DNA from: Micromonospora sp. C28SCA-DRY-2
GTDB lineage: Bacteria; Actinomycetota; Actinomycetes; Mycobacteriales; Micromonosporaceae
Direction: 5' to 3'
Length of the DNA: 64,000 nucleotides
NCBI RefSeq assembly: GCF_030519475.1
Contig: NZ_JAUMKD010000002.1
Span: forward strand, 429,501-493,500
Shown: in pieces, positions 36,657-44,265 of the stretch
How the letters are laid out: every line of letters begins with the position of its first letter
Numbering within the stretch: position 1 is the first letter of the stretch
Translations under genes and position numbers: made by a program
Notes under the pieces: model-generated
Database searches by the model: none
What the model was told of the DNA's origin: nothing
The model's input: the letters and a program-made list of their open reading frames with translations, nothing else

Positions 36657-38003
36657 TCAGGGGGCGGCGTCGACGATCTCGCCGAGACCGGTGGCCACCA
36701 GTTCGTCCCGGATGACCGCCGCGTCCCCCTCCACCACCAGGGTCAGCGACTCCGGGTGCAGGTGCGCCGCCGCCGCGGCGGAGACCTGCTCGACGTCGGC
36801 GGCGAGCAGCGACTCCCGCAGCCGCGCGTGGTAGTCGTCCGGCAGGTCGTGCACCACGAGCGTGGTCAGCGCGGAGGCGATCGCCCGCGGGCTCTGCAGT
36901 TCGACCGAGAGCTGGCCGGCCCGCCAGGACCGGGCCACCGCCAGCTCGTCCTCGGTCACCCCGCCGGCCTGGGTACGGGTGATCTCGCCGACCGCCTCGA
37001 CCAGGGCCGGCGCGGTCACCGCGGTCTGCACCCCGGAGCTGACCGCGAACCGGCCGAACCGGCGGGACGAGGCGAAGTCACCCCGGATGCCGTACGTGTA
37101 GCCACGCACCTCGCGGATCAGGTGGTTGAGCCGGGAGGTGAACGCCCCGCCGAGCACCGTGCCGGCGAGCGTCATCGGCACGTGGTCGGGGTGGGCCCGG
37201 TGCGGCGACGGGTGGCCCAGCCGCAGCGTGGACTGCACCGAGCCGGGGCGGTCCACCAGGATGATCCGCCGGCCCTCCCGGATCGGCACCTCGATCGGGC
37301 CGCCCCGGTCGACCGGCCCGCCGCCGGTGCCGGCGAACGCGGCCGCGCCGAGCGCGTCCAGGTCGAGCCGGTCCAGGTCGCCGACCACGATCAGCGTGCC
37401 GGGCCGGATGAACCACTCGGAGTGGAAGACCGTGACGTCCTCCGCGTCGAGCGCGGCGACCGAGTCGGGGTCGCCGTACATCGGGCGGCCCCAGCGGTTC
37501 TCGGCGCCGAACAGGTCGGCGCGCAGCGCCGCGTCGGCCCGCGGGCCGGGGTTGGCCCAGTCCATCCGCAGCGCGGTCGCCTCGTCGTCGCGGACCCGGC
37601 GCACGTCGGTCGGGTCGAGCCGGGGCGTCCGCACCGCCTCGGCGAGCAGTTCCACGGCGGCGCTCAGCCGGTCCACCGGCACCTGCACGCTGACCTGGAA
37701 GGAGTCCCAGTCCAGCCCGGTCACCAACTCGGTGCCGAGGGCCTCGATGGCCAGCGCGTACGCCGTGGCGTCGCGCTGCGCGGTGCCCTCCTCCAGGGCC
37801 TTGGCCAGCACCCCGGCGAGCCCCTCCTTGCCGACCGGTTCGCGCGCCGCGCCGGCGTCGAGCAGCAGCAGCGCGACGGCGAGGTTCTGCCCGGGCAGGT
37901 GCGCGGCGACGACCTGACCGCCGGCCACGGCGCGGCGGACCACCGGCGGGAACCGGTACGGGCGGGCGGCGCCTGGGCCGGGACGGTGGGTGATCAGCGT
38001 CAT
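36657..38003 (-). CDS. M16 peptidase, non-catalytic subunit
   Basis: A 448-residue M16 protein lacking the HxxEH zinc site (the equivalent stretch is GLAGVLAKALEEGT) but keeping the Arg/Tyr motif of partner subunits, FTSRLNHLIREVRGYTYGIRG. It would pair with the catalytic subunit encoded just upstream to form the clam-shell peptidase. ATG overlaps that gene's stop (ATGA, 38000-38003). Its segment VEAVGEITRTQAGGVTED is the source or copy of the exact 59-bp duplication at 41.9 kb. Confidence 0.92.
   Translation of the reverse strand: MTLITHRPGPGAARPYRFPPVVRRAVAGGQVVAAHLPGQNLAVALLLLDAGAAREPVGKEGLAGVLAKALEEGTAQRDATAYALAIEALGTELVTGLDWDSFQVSVQVPVDRLSAAVELLAEAVRTPRLDPTDVRRVRDDEATALRMDWANPGPRADAALRADLFGAENRWGRPMYGDPDSVAALDAEDVTVFHSEWFIRPGTLIVVGDLDRLDLDALGAAAFAGTGGGPVDRGGPIEVPIREGRRIILVDRPGSVQSTLRLGHPSPHRAHPDHVPMTLAGTVLGGAFTSRLNHLIREVRGYTYGIRGDFASSRRFGRFAVSSGVQTAVTAPALVEAVGEITRTQAGGVTEDELAVARSWRAGQLSVELQSPRAIASALTTLVVHDLPDDYHARLRESLLAADVEQVSAAAAAHLHPESLTLVVEGDAAVIRDELVATGLGEIVDAAP
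36947..37005 (-). repeat. 59-bp sequence duplicated at 41869-41927
   Basis: Lies inside the M16 non-catalytic gene. The minus strand here is identical over 59 bases to the plus strand of 41869-41927; similarity stops abruptly on both sides. Confidence 0.9.
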
Positions 38004-39292
38004 GACGTCTCCTCGGGCAGGTAGGTCAGGGTCACCCGGTCGGCGGCGCCGAGCACCTCGGCGGCGGCCTCGGCGATCTGCTCGGCGGTCACCGCGAGCC
38101 AGGCCGGCAGCCGCTCGCCGGCCTTCGCCGGGTCGCCGAACTGGGTGGCGTAGCGGCCGAGGGTGTCCGCCCGGCCATCCACCGTGGACATCTGCCGCCA
38201 CCACGCGGTGGTCAGCAGCGCCTTGGCCCGGTCCAGCTCGGTCGCGGTGACCGGCACGGTGGCCAGTTCGTCGACCACCTCGGCCAGCCCGGCGGCCAGC
38301 CGCTCGCCGGTCACCCCGGGCCGGGCGGTGGCGGTGGCGATCAGCGGCGCGGGGGCGTGCGCCAGGTCCACCCCGTACGCCCCGACCAGGTCCGGCTGCG
38401 CGATCCGCTCGCCGTCGGCGAGCCGCTGGTAGAGCCGGCTGCCCCGGCCGCTGCCCAGCACGGTGGCCAGCACGGTGAGCACGTCGTAGCCGGGGGTGCC
38501 GAAGGGGTAGGTGCGGTGGGCCACGTACACCCGGGGCGCCGGCACGTCGCCGGTGATCGTCTCGACGGCGGGCCGGCCGGTCGCCGGGACGACCCGGCCG
38601 TCCGGCGCGGACGGGATGTCGGCCCGGGCCGGGATGGCGCCGAAGTACTTGTCGGCCAGCGCGAAGACCTCGGCGGCGGAGGCGTCGCCGACCACCGTTA
38701 GCACGGCGTTGTTCGGTGCGTAGTACGTCCGGTGGAAGGCCTGGAAGGTGGCCAGGTCGGCGGCGTTCAGGTCGGCCATCGAGCCGATCGTGGCGTGGTG
38801 GTAGGGATGCCCGGGCGGGTAGAGCAGCGGCAGCAGCCGCAGCCAGGCGTCGCCGTACGGGACGTTCTCGTAGCGCTGCCGCCGCTCGTTCTTCACCACG
38901 TCGCGCTGGTTGTCCAGGGTCTCCTGGGTCAGCGCCGGCACCAGCCCACCCATCCGGTCGGCCTCCAGCCAGAGCGCCAGCTCCAGGTGCTCGGCCGGGA
39001 CGGTCTCGAAGTAGTTGGTGCGGTCCGGGTTGGTGGTGGCGTTCAGCGAGCCGCCCGCACCCTGCACCAGCTTCATGTGCTCGGTCTTCGCCACGTTCAT
39101 CGAGCCCTCGAACATCAGGTGCTCGAAGAGGTGGGCGAAGCCGGTCTGCCCCTCCGGTTCGTGACGCGAGCCGACGTCGTACCAGAGATTCACCGCGACC
39201 GCGGGGGCGGTGCGGTCCTCGCTCACCACCACGCGCAGGCCGTTGTCCAGTCGGGTCGTCTCGATGGGCCAGGGGTAACCGCTGTCGGGCAT
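38000..39292 (-). CDS. M16 peptidase, catalytic subunit
   Basis: A 430-residue zinc peptidase of the insulinase/processing-peptidase family. The inverted zinc motif is HLFEH (residues about 54-58), with the distal Glu ligand in NERRQRYENVPYGDAW. Two homologous halves follow. The protein has no signal peptide. It is the first gene of a two-gene operon with the partner subunit; leaderless ATG. Confidence 0.94.
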   Translation of the reverse strand: MPDSGYPWPIETTRLDNGLRVVVSEDRTAPAVAVNLWYDVGSRHEPEGQTGFAHLFEHLMFEGSMNVAKTEHMKLVQGAGGSLNATTNPDRTNYFETVPAEHLELALWLEADRMGGLVPALTQETLDNQRDVVKNERRQRYENVPYGDAWLRLLPLLYPPGHPYHHATIGSMADLNAADLATFQAFHRTYYAPNNAVLTVVGDASAAEVFALADKYFGAIPARADIPSAPDGRVVPATGRPAVETITGDVPAPRVYVAHRTYPFGTPGYDVLTVLATVLGSGRGSRLYQRLADGERIAQPDLVGAYGVDLAHAPAPLIATATARPGVTGERLAAGLAEVVDELATVPVTATELDRAKALLTTAWWRQMSTVDGRADTLGRYATQFGDPAKAGERLPAWLAVTAEQIAEAAAEVLGAADRVTLTYLPEETS

Positions 39293-39298
39293 GGCTCG

Positions 39299-39304
39299 AC
39301 GCTA
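39299..39304 (-). promoter_or_regulatory. -10 element, leaderless M16 operon
   Basis: TAGCGT on the minus strand, 6 bases before ATG 39292. Confidence 0.55.
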
Positions 39305-39379
39305 TCCGATCTCGGGGGCGGAATCGCGACGCGCCGTCCGGGGAGGTATCGACCGCGAGCGGCCGGGTACCGCAGGGGC

Positions 39380-40120
39380 ATGTCCGCCCCGACCGGCACC
39401 ACCGCCCGGGCCGGTGCCGCCCTGGAACGGGCCACCGCCGCCCTGACCCGGCTGCGCCGCGCCCGCCTGCTGCATCCGCTCGGCCGCTCGTTCACCGGCG
39501 AGGTGACCATCTGGGGCGTGGCCGGGCCGCCGACCGGCGTCGGGATGCTCGACCGGCCCGGCCGTTACCCGGCCACGGTCCGGCTCTCCCGCGGCGTGCC
39601 CACCCCGGACGGCTGGCCGGACGTGCTCGGCCTGGCGGTACGGATGCACCGGGGCGGGGACCGCCCGTTCGACCTGCTGGTCAGCTCCAGCTGCGCCGCG
39701 CCGCTGCTGCGCCACCTGCCGCTGCCCCGGCGGCGGTTCGCCGGCACGTACAGCTCGATCATGTCCTACCGGGTGGACCGGCGGCGGCTCTGGCTGGCCG
39801 CGCTGGCCGACCCGGAGTCGGTGGACCTGGGCCGGAGCCTGGCCGAGGTGGCCGCGGCCACCCGCGCGGACGCGCCGCGCCTGGTGCTCGCGGTCGCGTC
39901 GGCGGTCGGGCCGTGGCGGCCGGTCGGCCAGGTCGCGCTCGGCGACCAGCTCAGCGCCCGGACGGACGCCGAGCTGGCCTTCGACCCGATCGGCAACCTG
40001 CCGGCGGGGCTGCGCGCGGTCGGGCCGCTGGCCTGGGTACGCGAGCACACCTACCGGGGCTCGCGCCGGGCCCGCGGCGCCCGGGTTCAGTCCGGCGGCT
40101 CGCTGGGCGTCACCGTCTGA
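39380..40120 (+). CDS. Catalase-fold-like conserved protein
   Basis: A 246-residue protein. HPLGRSFTGEVTIWG, ATVRLSRGVPTPDGWPDVLGLAVRM and RPFDLLVSSSC have the order of the catalase core strand pattern (RFS...DVRGMAIRF), but there is no heme-ligand Tyr motif or catalytic His that I can place. Similar proteins are sometimes annotated as phosphodiesterase. Function unknown. AGGGG just before the ATG. Its 3' end overlaps the opposing small gene by 34 bases. Confidence 0.72.
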   Translation: MSAPTGTTARAGAALERATAALTRLRRARLLHPLGRSFTGEVTIWGVAGPPTGVGMLDRPGRYPATVRLSRGVPTPDGWPDVLGLAVRMHRGGDRPFDLLVSSSCAAPLLRHLPLPRRRFAGTYSSIMSYRVDRRRLWLAALADPESVDLGRSLAEVAAATRADAPRLVLAVASAVGPWRPVGQVALGDQLSARTDAELAFDPIGNLPAGLRAVGPLAWVREHTYRGSRRARGARVQSGGSLGVTV

Positions 40121-40302
40121 TCCGACGTCCGCTGTTCCAGCACGGTGTCCGGGGCGGCGTTGCGGTCCTCCTCCCGGATGTCGGACTCGTCGAGGATGGC
40201 GTCCGCCTGCGCCACCGGATCGTCGCTGCCCACCGTGGCCTCCTCCGGCAGCAGGTGCGCGCGGGACTCCACCCGTTCCTGGTCGCTCTGCTCGTGCGTC
40301 AT
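40087..40302 (-). CDS. Small acidic conserved hypothetical
   Basis: A 71-residue acidic protein (MTHEQSDQERVESRAHLLPEE..., DDPVAQADAILDESDIREED). No membrane helix or cysteine. The central LLPEEATVGSDDPVAQADAIL block looks conserved in actinobacteria. ATG 40302 is preferred over 40314. Function unknown; overlaps the 3' end of the convergent gene. Confidence 0.65.
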   Translation of the reverse strand: MTHEQSDQERVESRAHLLPEEATVGSDDPVAQADAILDESDIREEDRNAAPDTVLEQRTSDQTVTPSEPPD

Positions 40303-40439
40303 GCCGAACCCCATACCCCGGGCGCGGACCGGGCACGCCCGGCGGTCCCGCCCACCACGCCGGTGCCGCGGCGGCCGGGACCGCCCTCTGGCGTGGGTGA
40401 CGCCGCGACGAGCCTGGTGCCACCGGCCGTCGTGTCGGG

Positions 40440-40445
40440 TAGGCT
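40440..40445 (+). promoter_or_regulatory. -10 element before the aro leader peptide
   Basis: TAGGCT, 7 bases before GTG 40453, which would therefore be the first codon of the transcript. Confidence 0.55.
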
Positions 40446-40452
40446 TGCCGGC

Positions 40453-40512
40453 GTGACGCGGTCGTATCGATGGTTTAGGCAGCCGGCTCGCCAGCCGGTG
40501 ACCTCACCATGA
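40453..40512 (+). CDS. Putative aromatic-amino-acid leader peptide
   Basis: A 19-codon frame, leaderless by the same promoter rule, encoding (M/V)TRSYRWFRQPARQPVTSP. Codons 5-8 are Tyr-Arg-Trp-Phe, so one short run contains all three aromatic end products of the shikimate pathway, immediately upstream of a DAHP synthase. A hairpin-with-T-run lies 28 bases after the stop. This fits a transcription attenuator like the aroR leader known upstream of a DAHP synthase in Corynebacterium (from memory). Confidence 0.6.
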   Translation: MTRSYRWFRQPARQPVTSP

Positions 40513-40540
40513 TCTGACGTCACCGCACCACGAGCCGGCC

Positions 40541-40568
40541 GGGCAGGAGCATCGAGTTCCTGCCCTTT
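40541..40568 (+). terminator. Attenuator-type terminator upstream of DAHP synthase
   Basis: GGGCAGGA / TCCTGCCC perfect stem (40541-40548, 40558-40565), 9-base loop, then TTT. Flanked by CGAGCCGGC (40531-40539), which can pair with GCCGGCTCG either inside the leader ORF (40482-40490) or past the terminator (40581-40589). Confidence 0.6.
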
Positions 40569-40635
40569 CGCATGCGAGCAGCCGGCTCGACCCCGGGCAC
40601 CGGCACCGGGCGCGGTCGGCGGAAGGATGCCCACC

Positions 40636-41724
40636 GTGACGACCCCGGAGACCGATCGGGTCAGCGATCAGCGGATCGACCGCGTCGTGCCGTTGACCAC
40701 CCCGGCCCTGCTGCACCACGAGCTGCCCCTGGACGACGCGCTCGCCTCGGCCGTGCTGTCCGGCCGCCGCGCTGTCAGTCGGGTGCTGGACCGCGCGGAC
40801 GACCGCCTGCTGGTGGTGGTCGGCCCGTGCTCGGTGCACGACCCGGCGGCCGCCCTGGACTACGCCCACCGGCTCCGCGTCGCCGCCGACCGCCTCGCCG
40901 ACGACCTGCTGGTGGTGATGCGGGTCTACTTCGAGAAGCCGCGCTCCACGGTGGGGTGGAAGGGCCTGATCAACGATCCGGGGCTGGACGGCTCGGGTGA
41001 CGTGAACACCGGACTGCGTACCGCGCGGGCGCTGCTGCTCGACGTGCTGCGGCTGGGTCTGCCGGTGGGTTGCGAGTTCCTCGACCCGATCACCCCGCAG
41101 TACATCGCCGACACGGTGGCCTGGGGCGCCATCGGCGCGCGCACAGTGGAGAGCCAGGTGCACCGGCAGCTCGCCTCCGGGCTGTCGATGCCGATCGGGA
41201 TGAAGAACCGCCCGGACGGCAGCATCGCCACCGCGGTGGACGCGATCCGCGCCGCCGGGGTCCCGCACGTCTTCCCCGGCATCGACGTCTCCGGCACCCC
41301 GGCGATCATGCACACCCGGGGCAACGCCGACGGGCACCTGGTGCTGCGCGGCGGTGGCGGCCGGCCGAACTACGACGCCGAGTCGGTGGCCGGGGCGCTG
41401 GAGCTGCTCCGGGCGGCCGGGCTGCCCGAGCGGGTGGTGGTGGACGCCAGCCACGCCAACAGCGGCAAGGACCACCGCAACCAGCCGAGGGTGGCCGCGG
41501 ACGTGGCCGGCCAGCTCGCCGCCGGCCAGCGCGGCATCGTCGGGATCATGCTGGAGAGCTTCCTGCTCCCCGGCCGCCAGGACCTCGACCCCACCCGGGA
41601 GCTGACCTACGGCCGGTCGGTCACCGACGCCTGCATCGGCTGGGACACCACCGAAAGAGGTGCTGGCCCACCTCGCCACCGCCGTCCGCACCCGCCGCCG
41701 CACTTTCCCCCACCCCCGCCCTAA
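40636..41724 (+). CDS. aroG: Type I DAHP synthase, frameshifted C-terminus
   Basis: A 3-deoxy-D-arabino-heptulosonate-7-phosphate synthase of the E. coli AroG type, first step of the shikimate pathway. VVVGPCSVHD, MRVYFEKPRSTVGWKGL, GCEFLDP, GAIGARTVESQVHRQLASGLSMPIGMKN-like blocks and DASHANSGKD with metal ligands are all normal. GTG 40636 is preferred (GGAAGGA eight bases upstream); ATG 40627 is the alternative. After GWDTTE the frame becomes an unlikely Pro/His-rich tail; removing one A from the GAAAG at 41653-41657 restores EEVLAHLATAVRTRR, the usual C-terminus. Confidence 0.9.
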   Translation: MTTPETDRVSDQRIDRVVPLTTPALLHHELPLDDALASAVLSGRRAVSRVLDRADDRLLVVVGPCSVHDPAAALDYAHRLRVAADRLADDLLVVMRVYFEKPRSTVGWKGLINDPGLDGSGDVNTGLRTARALLLDVLRLGLPVGCEFLDPITPQYIADTVAWGAIGARTVESQVHRQLASGLSMPIGMKNRPDGSIATAVDAIRAAGVPHVFPGIDVSGTPAIMHTRGNADGHLVLRGGGGRPNYDAESVAGALELLRAAGLPERVVVDASHANSGKDHRNQPRVAADVAGQLAAGQRGIVGIMLESFLLPGRQDLDPTRELTYGRSVTDACIGWDTTERGAGPPRHRRPHPPPHFPPPPP

Positions 41725-41754
41725 CCCCACCCCACCCCCCCACCCCCACCCGAT

Positions 41755-41822
41755 CCGTTGATCATGGGGTTGACGGCGAAGTCTCGATCTCTCAACACCG
41801 CGGCCAACCTCATGATCAACGG
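41755..41822. repeat. GATC-core inverted repeat after DAHP synthase
   Basis: Eighteen-base arms (41755-41772, 41805-41822) pairing fully as RNA with one G-U, 32-base loop, flanked by C-rich and G-rich tracts (41715-41752, 41821-41858) that are themselves complementary. Probably the DAHP synthase terminator and a repeat family member. Confidence 0.65.
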
Positions 41823-41868
41823 GTGGGTGGTGGGTGGGTGGGGTGGTGGGCAGGGTGGTGAAATGAGA

Positions 41869-41927
41869 CCTGGTCGAGGCGGTCGGCGAGATCACCCGTA
41901 CCCAGGCCGGCGGGGTGACCGAGGACG
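41869..41927 (+). repeat. 59-bp copy of M16 peptidase coding sequence
   Basis: Identical to the minus strand of 36947-37005. In this copy it sits in the gap before, and supplies the GTG start of, the gene at 41915, in the same reading frame as in the M16 gene. Confidence 0.9.
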
Positions 41928-42199
41928 TACCCGTGACCGACACGCCCGTGGCTGACACCTCCGTGACTGACACCTCCGTGGGCGACGCGCCGGTCGGCGA
42001 CGAGCCGGACATCCGGCGGCTCGACGACCTGCTCGAGGACCTCTACCACGGCCAGGAGCGGATCACCCAGGCCACCATCTACCGCCGGGCGGTGGCCGCC
42101 GAGCTTCCCGCCCAGCTGCTCACCCGGATCGCCGCGCTACCCGAGGGCGAGTACGCGGTGGACGAGGCGGCGGACCTGCTCGGCGGGTCGGTCACCTGA
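41915..42199 (+). CDS. Conserved hypothetical with degenerate pentapeptide repeats
   Basis: A 94-residue acidic protein. Residues 5-30 are five degenerate units of the form (T/P/S)V(T/A/G)D, i.e. VPVTD-TPVAD-TSVTD-TSVGD-APVGD. The rest, DIRRLDDLLEDLYHGQERITQATIYRRAVAAELPAQLL, then LPEGEYAVDEAADLLGG, is probably the conserved domain. The first six codons come from the 59-bp duplication, so the ancestral start may be GTG 41933. Function unknown. Confidence 0.6.
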   Translation: MTEDVPVTDTPVADTSVTDTSVGDAPVGDEPDIRRLDDLLEDLYHGQERITQATIYRRAVAAELPAQLLTRIAALPEGEYAVDEAADLLGGSVT

Positions 42200-42231
42200 G
42201 GTCCCGGCGCGCCCCCGGAGAGGAGAGCGAG

Positions 42232-42441
42232 ATGTCCCACCACGAGCAGCAGCACGAGAAGGTCCCGGCACTGGGCCAGCCCCCGGAGGGGCTGGACACG
42301 CTGCCCGACCCGGACTTCGCCAACGAGCACGACAAGACAGCGGTGGACCGTGACGTGATCACCGGCGCGGACGAGGACGAGCGGGAGCCCGAGCGGTCCC
42401 GGGGCTGGGCCGGCCAGAACCACGGCACGACCCCGACCTGA
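42232..42441 (+). CDS. Small hydrophilic hypothetical
   Basis: A 69-residue, strongly charged, disordered-looking protein (MSHHEQQHEKVPALGQPPEG...). A good Shine-Dalgarno run GGAGAGGAG precedes the ATG. No recognised domain; 32 bases after the previous gene, so probably co-transcribed. Confidence 0.6.
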   Translation: MSHHEQQHEKVPALGQPPEGLDTLPDPDFANEHDKTAVDRDVITGADEDEREPERSRGWAGQNHGTTPT

Positions 42442-42459
42442 CGGGCGGTCGACACGACA

Positions 42460-42490
42460 GCGGGGGCCAGCGGATCGCCGGCCCCCGCTT
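42460..42490. terminator. Bidirectional terminator
   Basis: Nine-base stem GCGGGGGCC / GGCCCCCGC, 11-base loop, TT following, between convergent genes. Confidence 0.65.
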
Positions 42491-42503
42491 CCGTCGGTAC
42501 TGG

Positions 42504-43031
42504 TCAGTCCTCGTCCCCCTCGGCGGCCTGCTGGGCCACCGCGTACGCCATCTGCAGGAAGTCCGACGCGGCCACCGCGGTCAGCGCGGTCGCCACCAGC
42601 CGGGTCAGCCGCGGGGCGAGCACCAGGCCGCCGGTGAGCCCGGTGGCCACCCAGACGGCCAGGCAGAACGGGCAGCTGAGCAGCTCGCCGATGGCGTGCC
42701 GGGTGGAGCTGCCCGAGTCGCGCACCTGCTCCATCACCTCACCGCTGCCGATGGGCTTGTCGTAACGGGTGAACGGGGCCCGCAGCGGGCTGGTCACCGC
42801 GTCCTTGGAGAGCAGCCGGCTCAGCTTGTGGGTGGCGACGCAGAGCAGCACCACGTCCGCCGTGGCCGGACGCTCCGGCACCGGCCGGCCGGTCAGCCGG
42901 ACCAGGCCGGCGATCGCCCCGGTCACCCCGACATAGGTGCCCATCGCCCCCAGGTAGCTGCCCAGCGGCCGGTACTCGTTCGGCGCGTACGCCTGGCGCA
43001 GCCGCGCCACCTTCTCCTTCAGGTCGGTCAC
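42504..43031 (-). CDS. DUF1360 membrane protein
   Basis: A 175-residue DUF1360 protein. YVGVTGAIAGLVRL, VLLCVATHKLSRLLSKDAVTSPLRAPFTRY, and ELLSCPFCLAVWVATGL (with the CxxC-like CPFC) are family hallmarks; three hydrophobic segments follow. Related to a Bacillus sporulation membrane protein, but its role in actinobacteria is unknown. GTG behind GGGAGATCGG. Confidence 0.88.
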   Translation of the reverse strand: MTDLKEKVARLRQAYAPNEYRPLGSYLGAMGTYVGVTGAIAGLVRLTGRPVPERPATADVVLLCVATHKLSRLLSKDAVTSPLRAPFTRYDKPIGSGEVMEQVRDSGSSTRHAIGELLSCPFCLAVWVATGLTGGLVLAPRLTRLVATALTAVAASDFLQMAYAVAQQAAEGDED

Positions 43032-43058
43032 CCGATCTCCCTCGTGCTCCGCGCCGGC

Positions 43059-43379
43059 TCAGCCGGCCTGCAGGTTGTCGGCCACCTCGCGGGCCAGGCT
43101 GTCCAGGGCCTCGCCGGCCAGCCGGTCGGCGTCGGTGGCGCCGGTCAGGTCGAGGTGGATCCGGGCGCCGCCGGCGTCGCCCGGGTCCACCCGGAGCTCG
43201 GCGCTCCAGTCGCCCGGGGCGGTCCAGCGCGCCGACAGCTCCTCCACGTCGGTGTGCTCGGCGGGAGTGCCGTCGGCGCGCAACGGCTCGGGCAGCCACG
43301 CCGACGCCCGGTCGGGGTCGACAGCGGTGCTGAACACCACCTCCGGCGGCGCGGACACCCCGCGCTCGGCGGAACCCAT
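43059..43379 (-). CDS. SRPBCC-fold protein
   Basis: A 106-residue START/SRPBCC-type protein with the opening helix-strand VSAPPEVVFSTAVDPDRASAWLPEPL and the closing helix LAGEALDSLAREVADNLQAG. Smaller than typical polyketide cyclase-like members. It starts one base inside the stop codon of the DUF6158 gene (TGATG), so the two are coupled. Ligand unknown. Confidence 0.8.
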   Translation of the reverse strand: MGSAERGVSAPPEVVFSTAVDPDRASAWLPEPLRADGTPAEHTDVEELSARWTAPGDWSAELRVDPGDAGGARIHLDLTGATDADRLAGEALDSLAREVADNLQAG

Positions 43380-43699
43380 CACTCGTCCCGCAGCCGGCTC
43401 GGGTCGACCTCGCGGCCCGGGTGCCGGGCGAGGTACTCGGTCTCCAACTCGGCGGTGCGGCGCAGGTGGTGCGCCAACGCCGAGTCGGACGCGTGCCGCA
43501 GCGTGTCCAGCCGGGTGCGGTGCAGGCTGTGCATCTCGCGGATGAGGTCCTCGTCGGCCAGCTCGGCGGGGTCCACACCGAGCAGGTCGCCGTCGTCGTC
43601 CGGGCCGGTGGACGCCACGTCGTGGACCTGGTCGCCACCCCACTCGGGCATCCGCTGCTCGGGGCTGGGGAACTCGTCCTGTCGTATCGATCCGGTCAT
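43379..43699 (-). CDS. DUF6158 family protein
   Basis: A 106-residue acidic helical protein. The block VDPAELADEDLIREMHSLHRTRLDTLRHASDSAL, then RTAELETEYLARHPGREVDPSRLR, is the DUF6158 signature. Function unknown. ATG behind AGGGGGCG. Coupled to the SRPBCC gene and probably to DUF1360 downstream. Confidence 0.85.
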   Translation of the reverse strand: MTGSIRQDEFPSPEQRMPEWGGDQVHDVASTGPDDDGDLLGVDPAELADEDLIREMHSLHRTRLDTLRHASDSALAHHLRRTAELETEYLARHPGREVDPSRLRDE

Positions 43700-43817
43700 C
43701 ACGCCCCCTGGTGGAGTTTTGGGCTGGCGTCTAGACGGATGCCCACACCGGGTCGCACCAAACCATTGCGGCCCGGGCGGACTACGACACCGCGTCGGAG
43801 AACGCTGCCGGCACCGG

Positions 43818-43823
43818 TACCCT
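43818..43823 (+). promoter_or_regulatory. -10 element, leaderless membrane gene
   Basis: TACCCT, 7 bases before ATG 43831. Confidence 0.6.
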
Positions 43824-43830
43824 CGATGCC

Positions 43831-44238
43831 ATGAAGCGGCTCTGGACCCCGGCGTGGATCGTGCGCCACGTGGCCATGGTCGTGCTGGTCGTCGGCTTCC
43901 TCGCGCTGGGCTGGTGGCAGATCGGGCGGGCCGCCTCCGGCAACGGGCTGAGCTGGGCGTACGCCTTCGAGTGGCCGATCTTCGCGGGCTTCGTGGTGTT
44001 CGTCTGGTGGCGTGAGGTCCGCCACGCCCTGCGCGGCCCGGAGGCGCCGGAGCCGGCCCCGGCCCCGCCGGCACCGTCCGGGGCCGCCACCCGCCCGGGC
44101 GTACGCCGGCCGGTGCGGGTCACCCGGGTGCCGGTGCCCGCCGCCGACGGCGAGGACGCCGACCTGGCCGCCTACAACCGCTACCTGCAATGGTTGAACG
44201 CCAATCCGGGCGCCCGGCCCGGTGACTACCCCGGCTGA
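43831..44238 (+). CDS. Conserved actinobacterial two-helix membrane protein
   Basis: A 135-residue protein with two transmembrane helices (about residues 11-32 and 42-60: VRHVAMVVLVVGFLALGWW, WPIFAGFVVFVWW), a Pro/Ala linker, and a cytoplasmic end with DADLAAYNRYLQWLNANPG. It is paired with a DUF3817 gene 27 bases downstream, a common arrangement. Function unknown. Confidence 0.82.
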   Translation: MKRLWTPAWIVRHVAMVVLVVGFLALGWWQIGRAASGNGLSWAYAFEWPIFAGFVVFVWWREVRHALRGPEAPEPAPAPPAPSGAATRPGVRRPVRVTRVPVPAADGEDADLAAYNRYLQWLNANPGARPGDYPG

Positions 44239-44265
44239 CGCCGGATCTCGGAAGGACGGACGAAG

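Noticed and set aside
41816..42049. Minus-strand frame with GHPAGLGTGDLADRLDQ
   Set aside because: Antisense of the 59-bp duplication; it resembles a second shadow frame in the M16 gene only because the DNA is identical.
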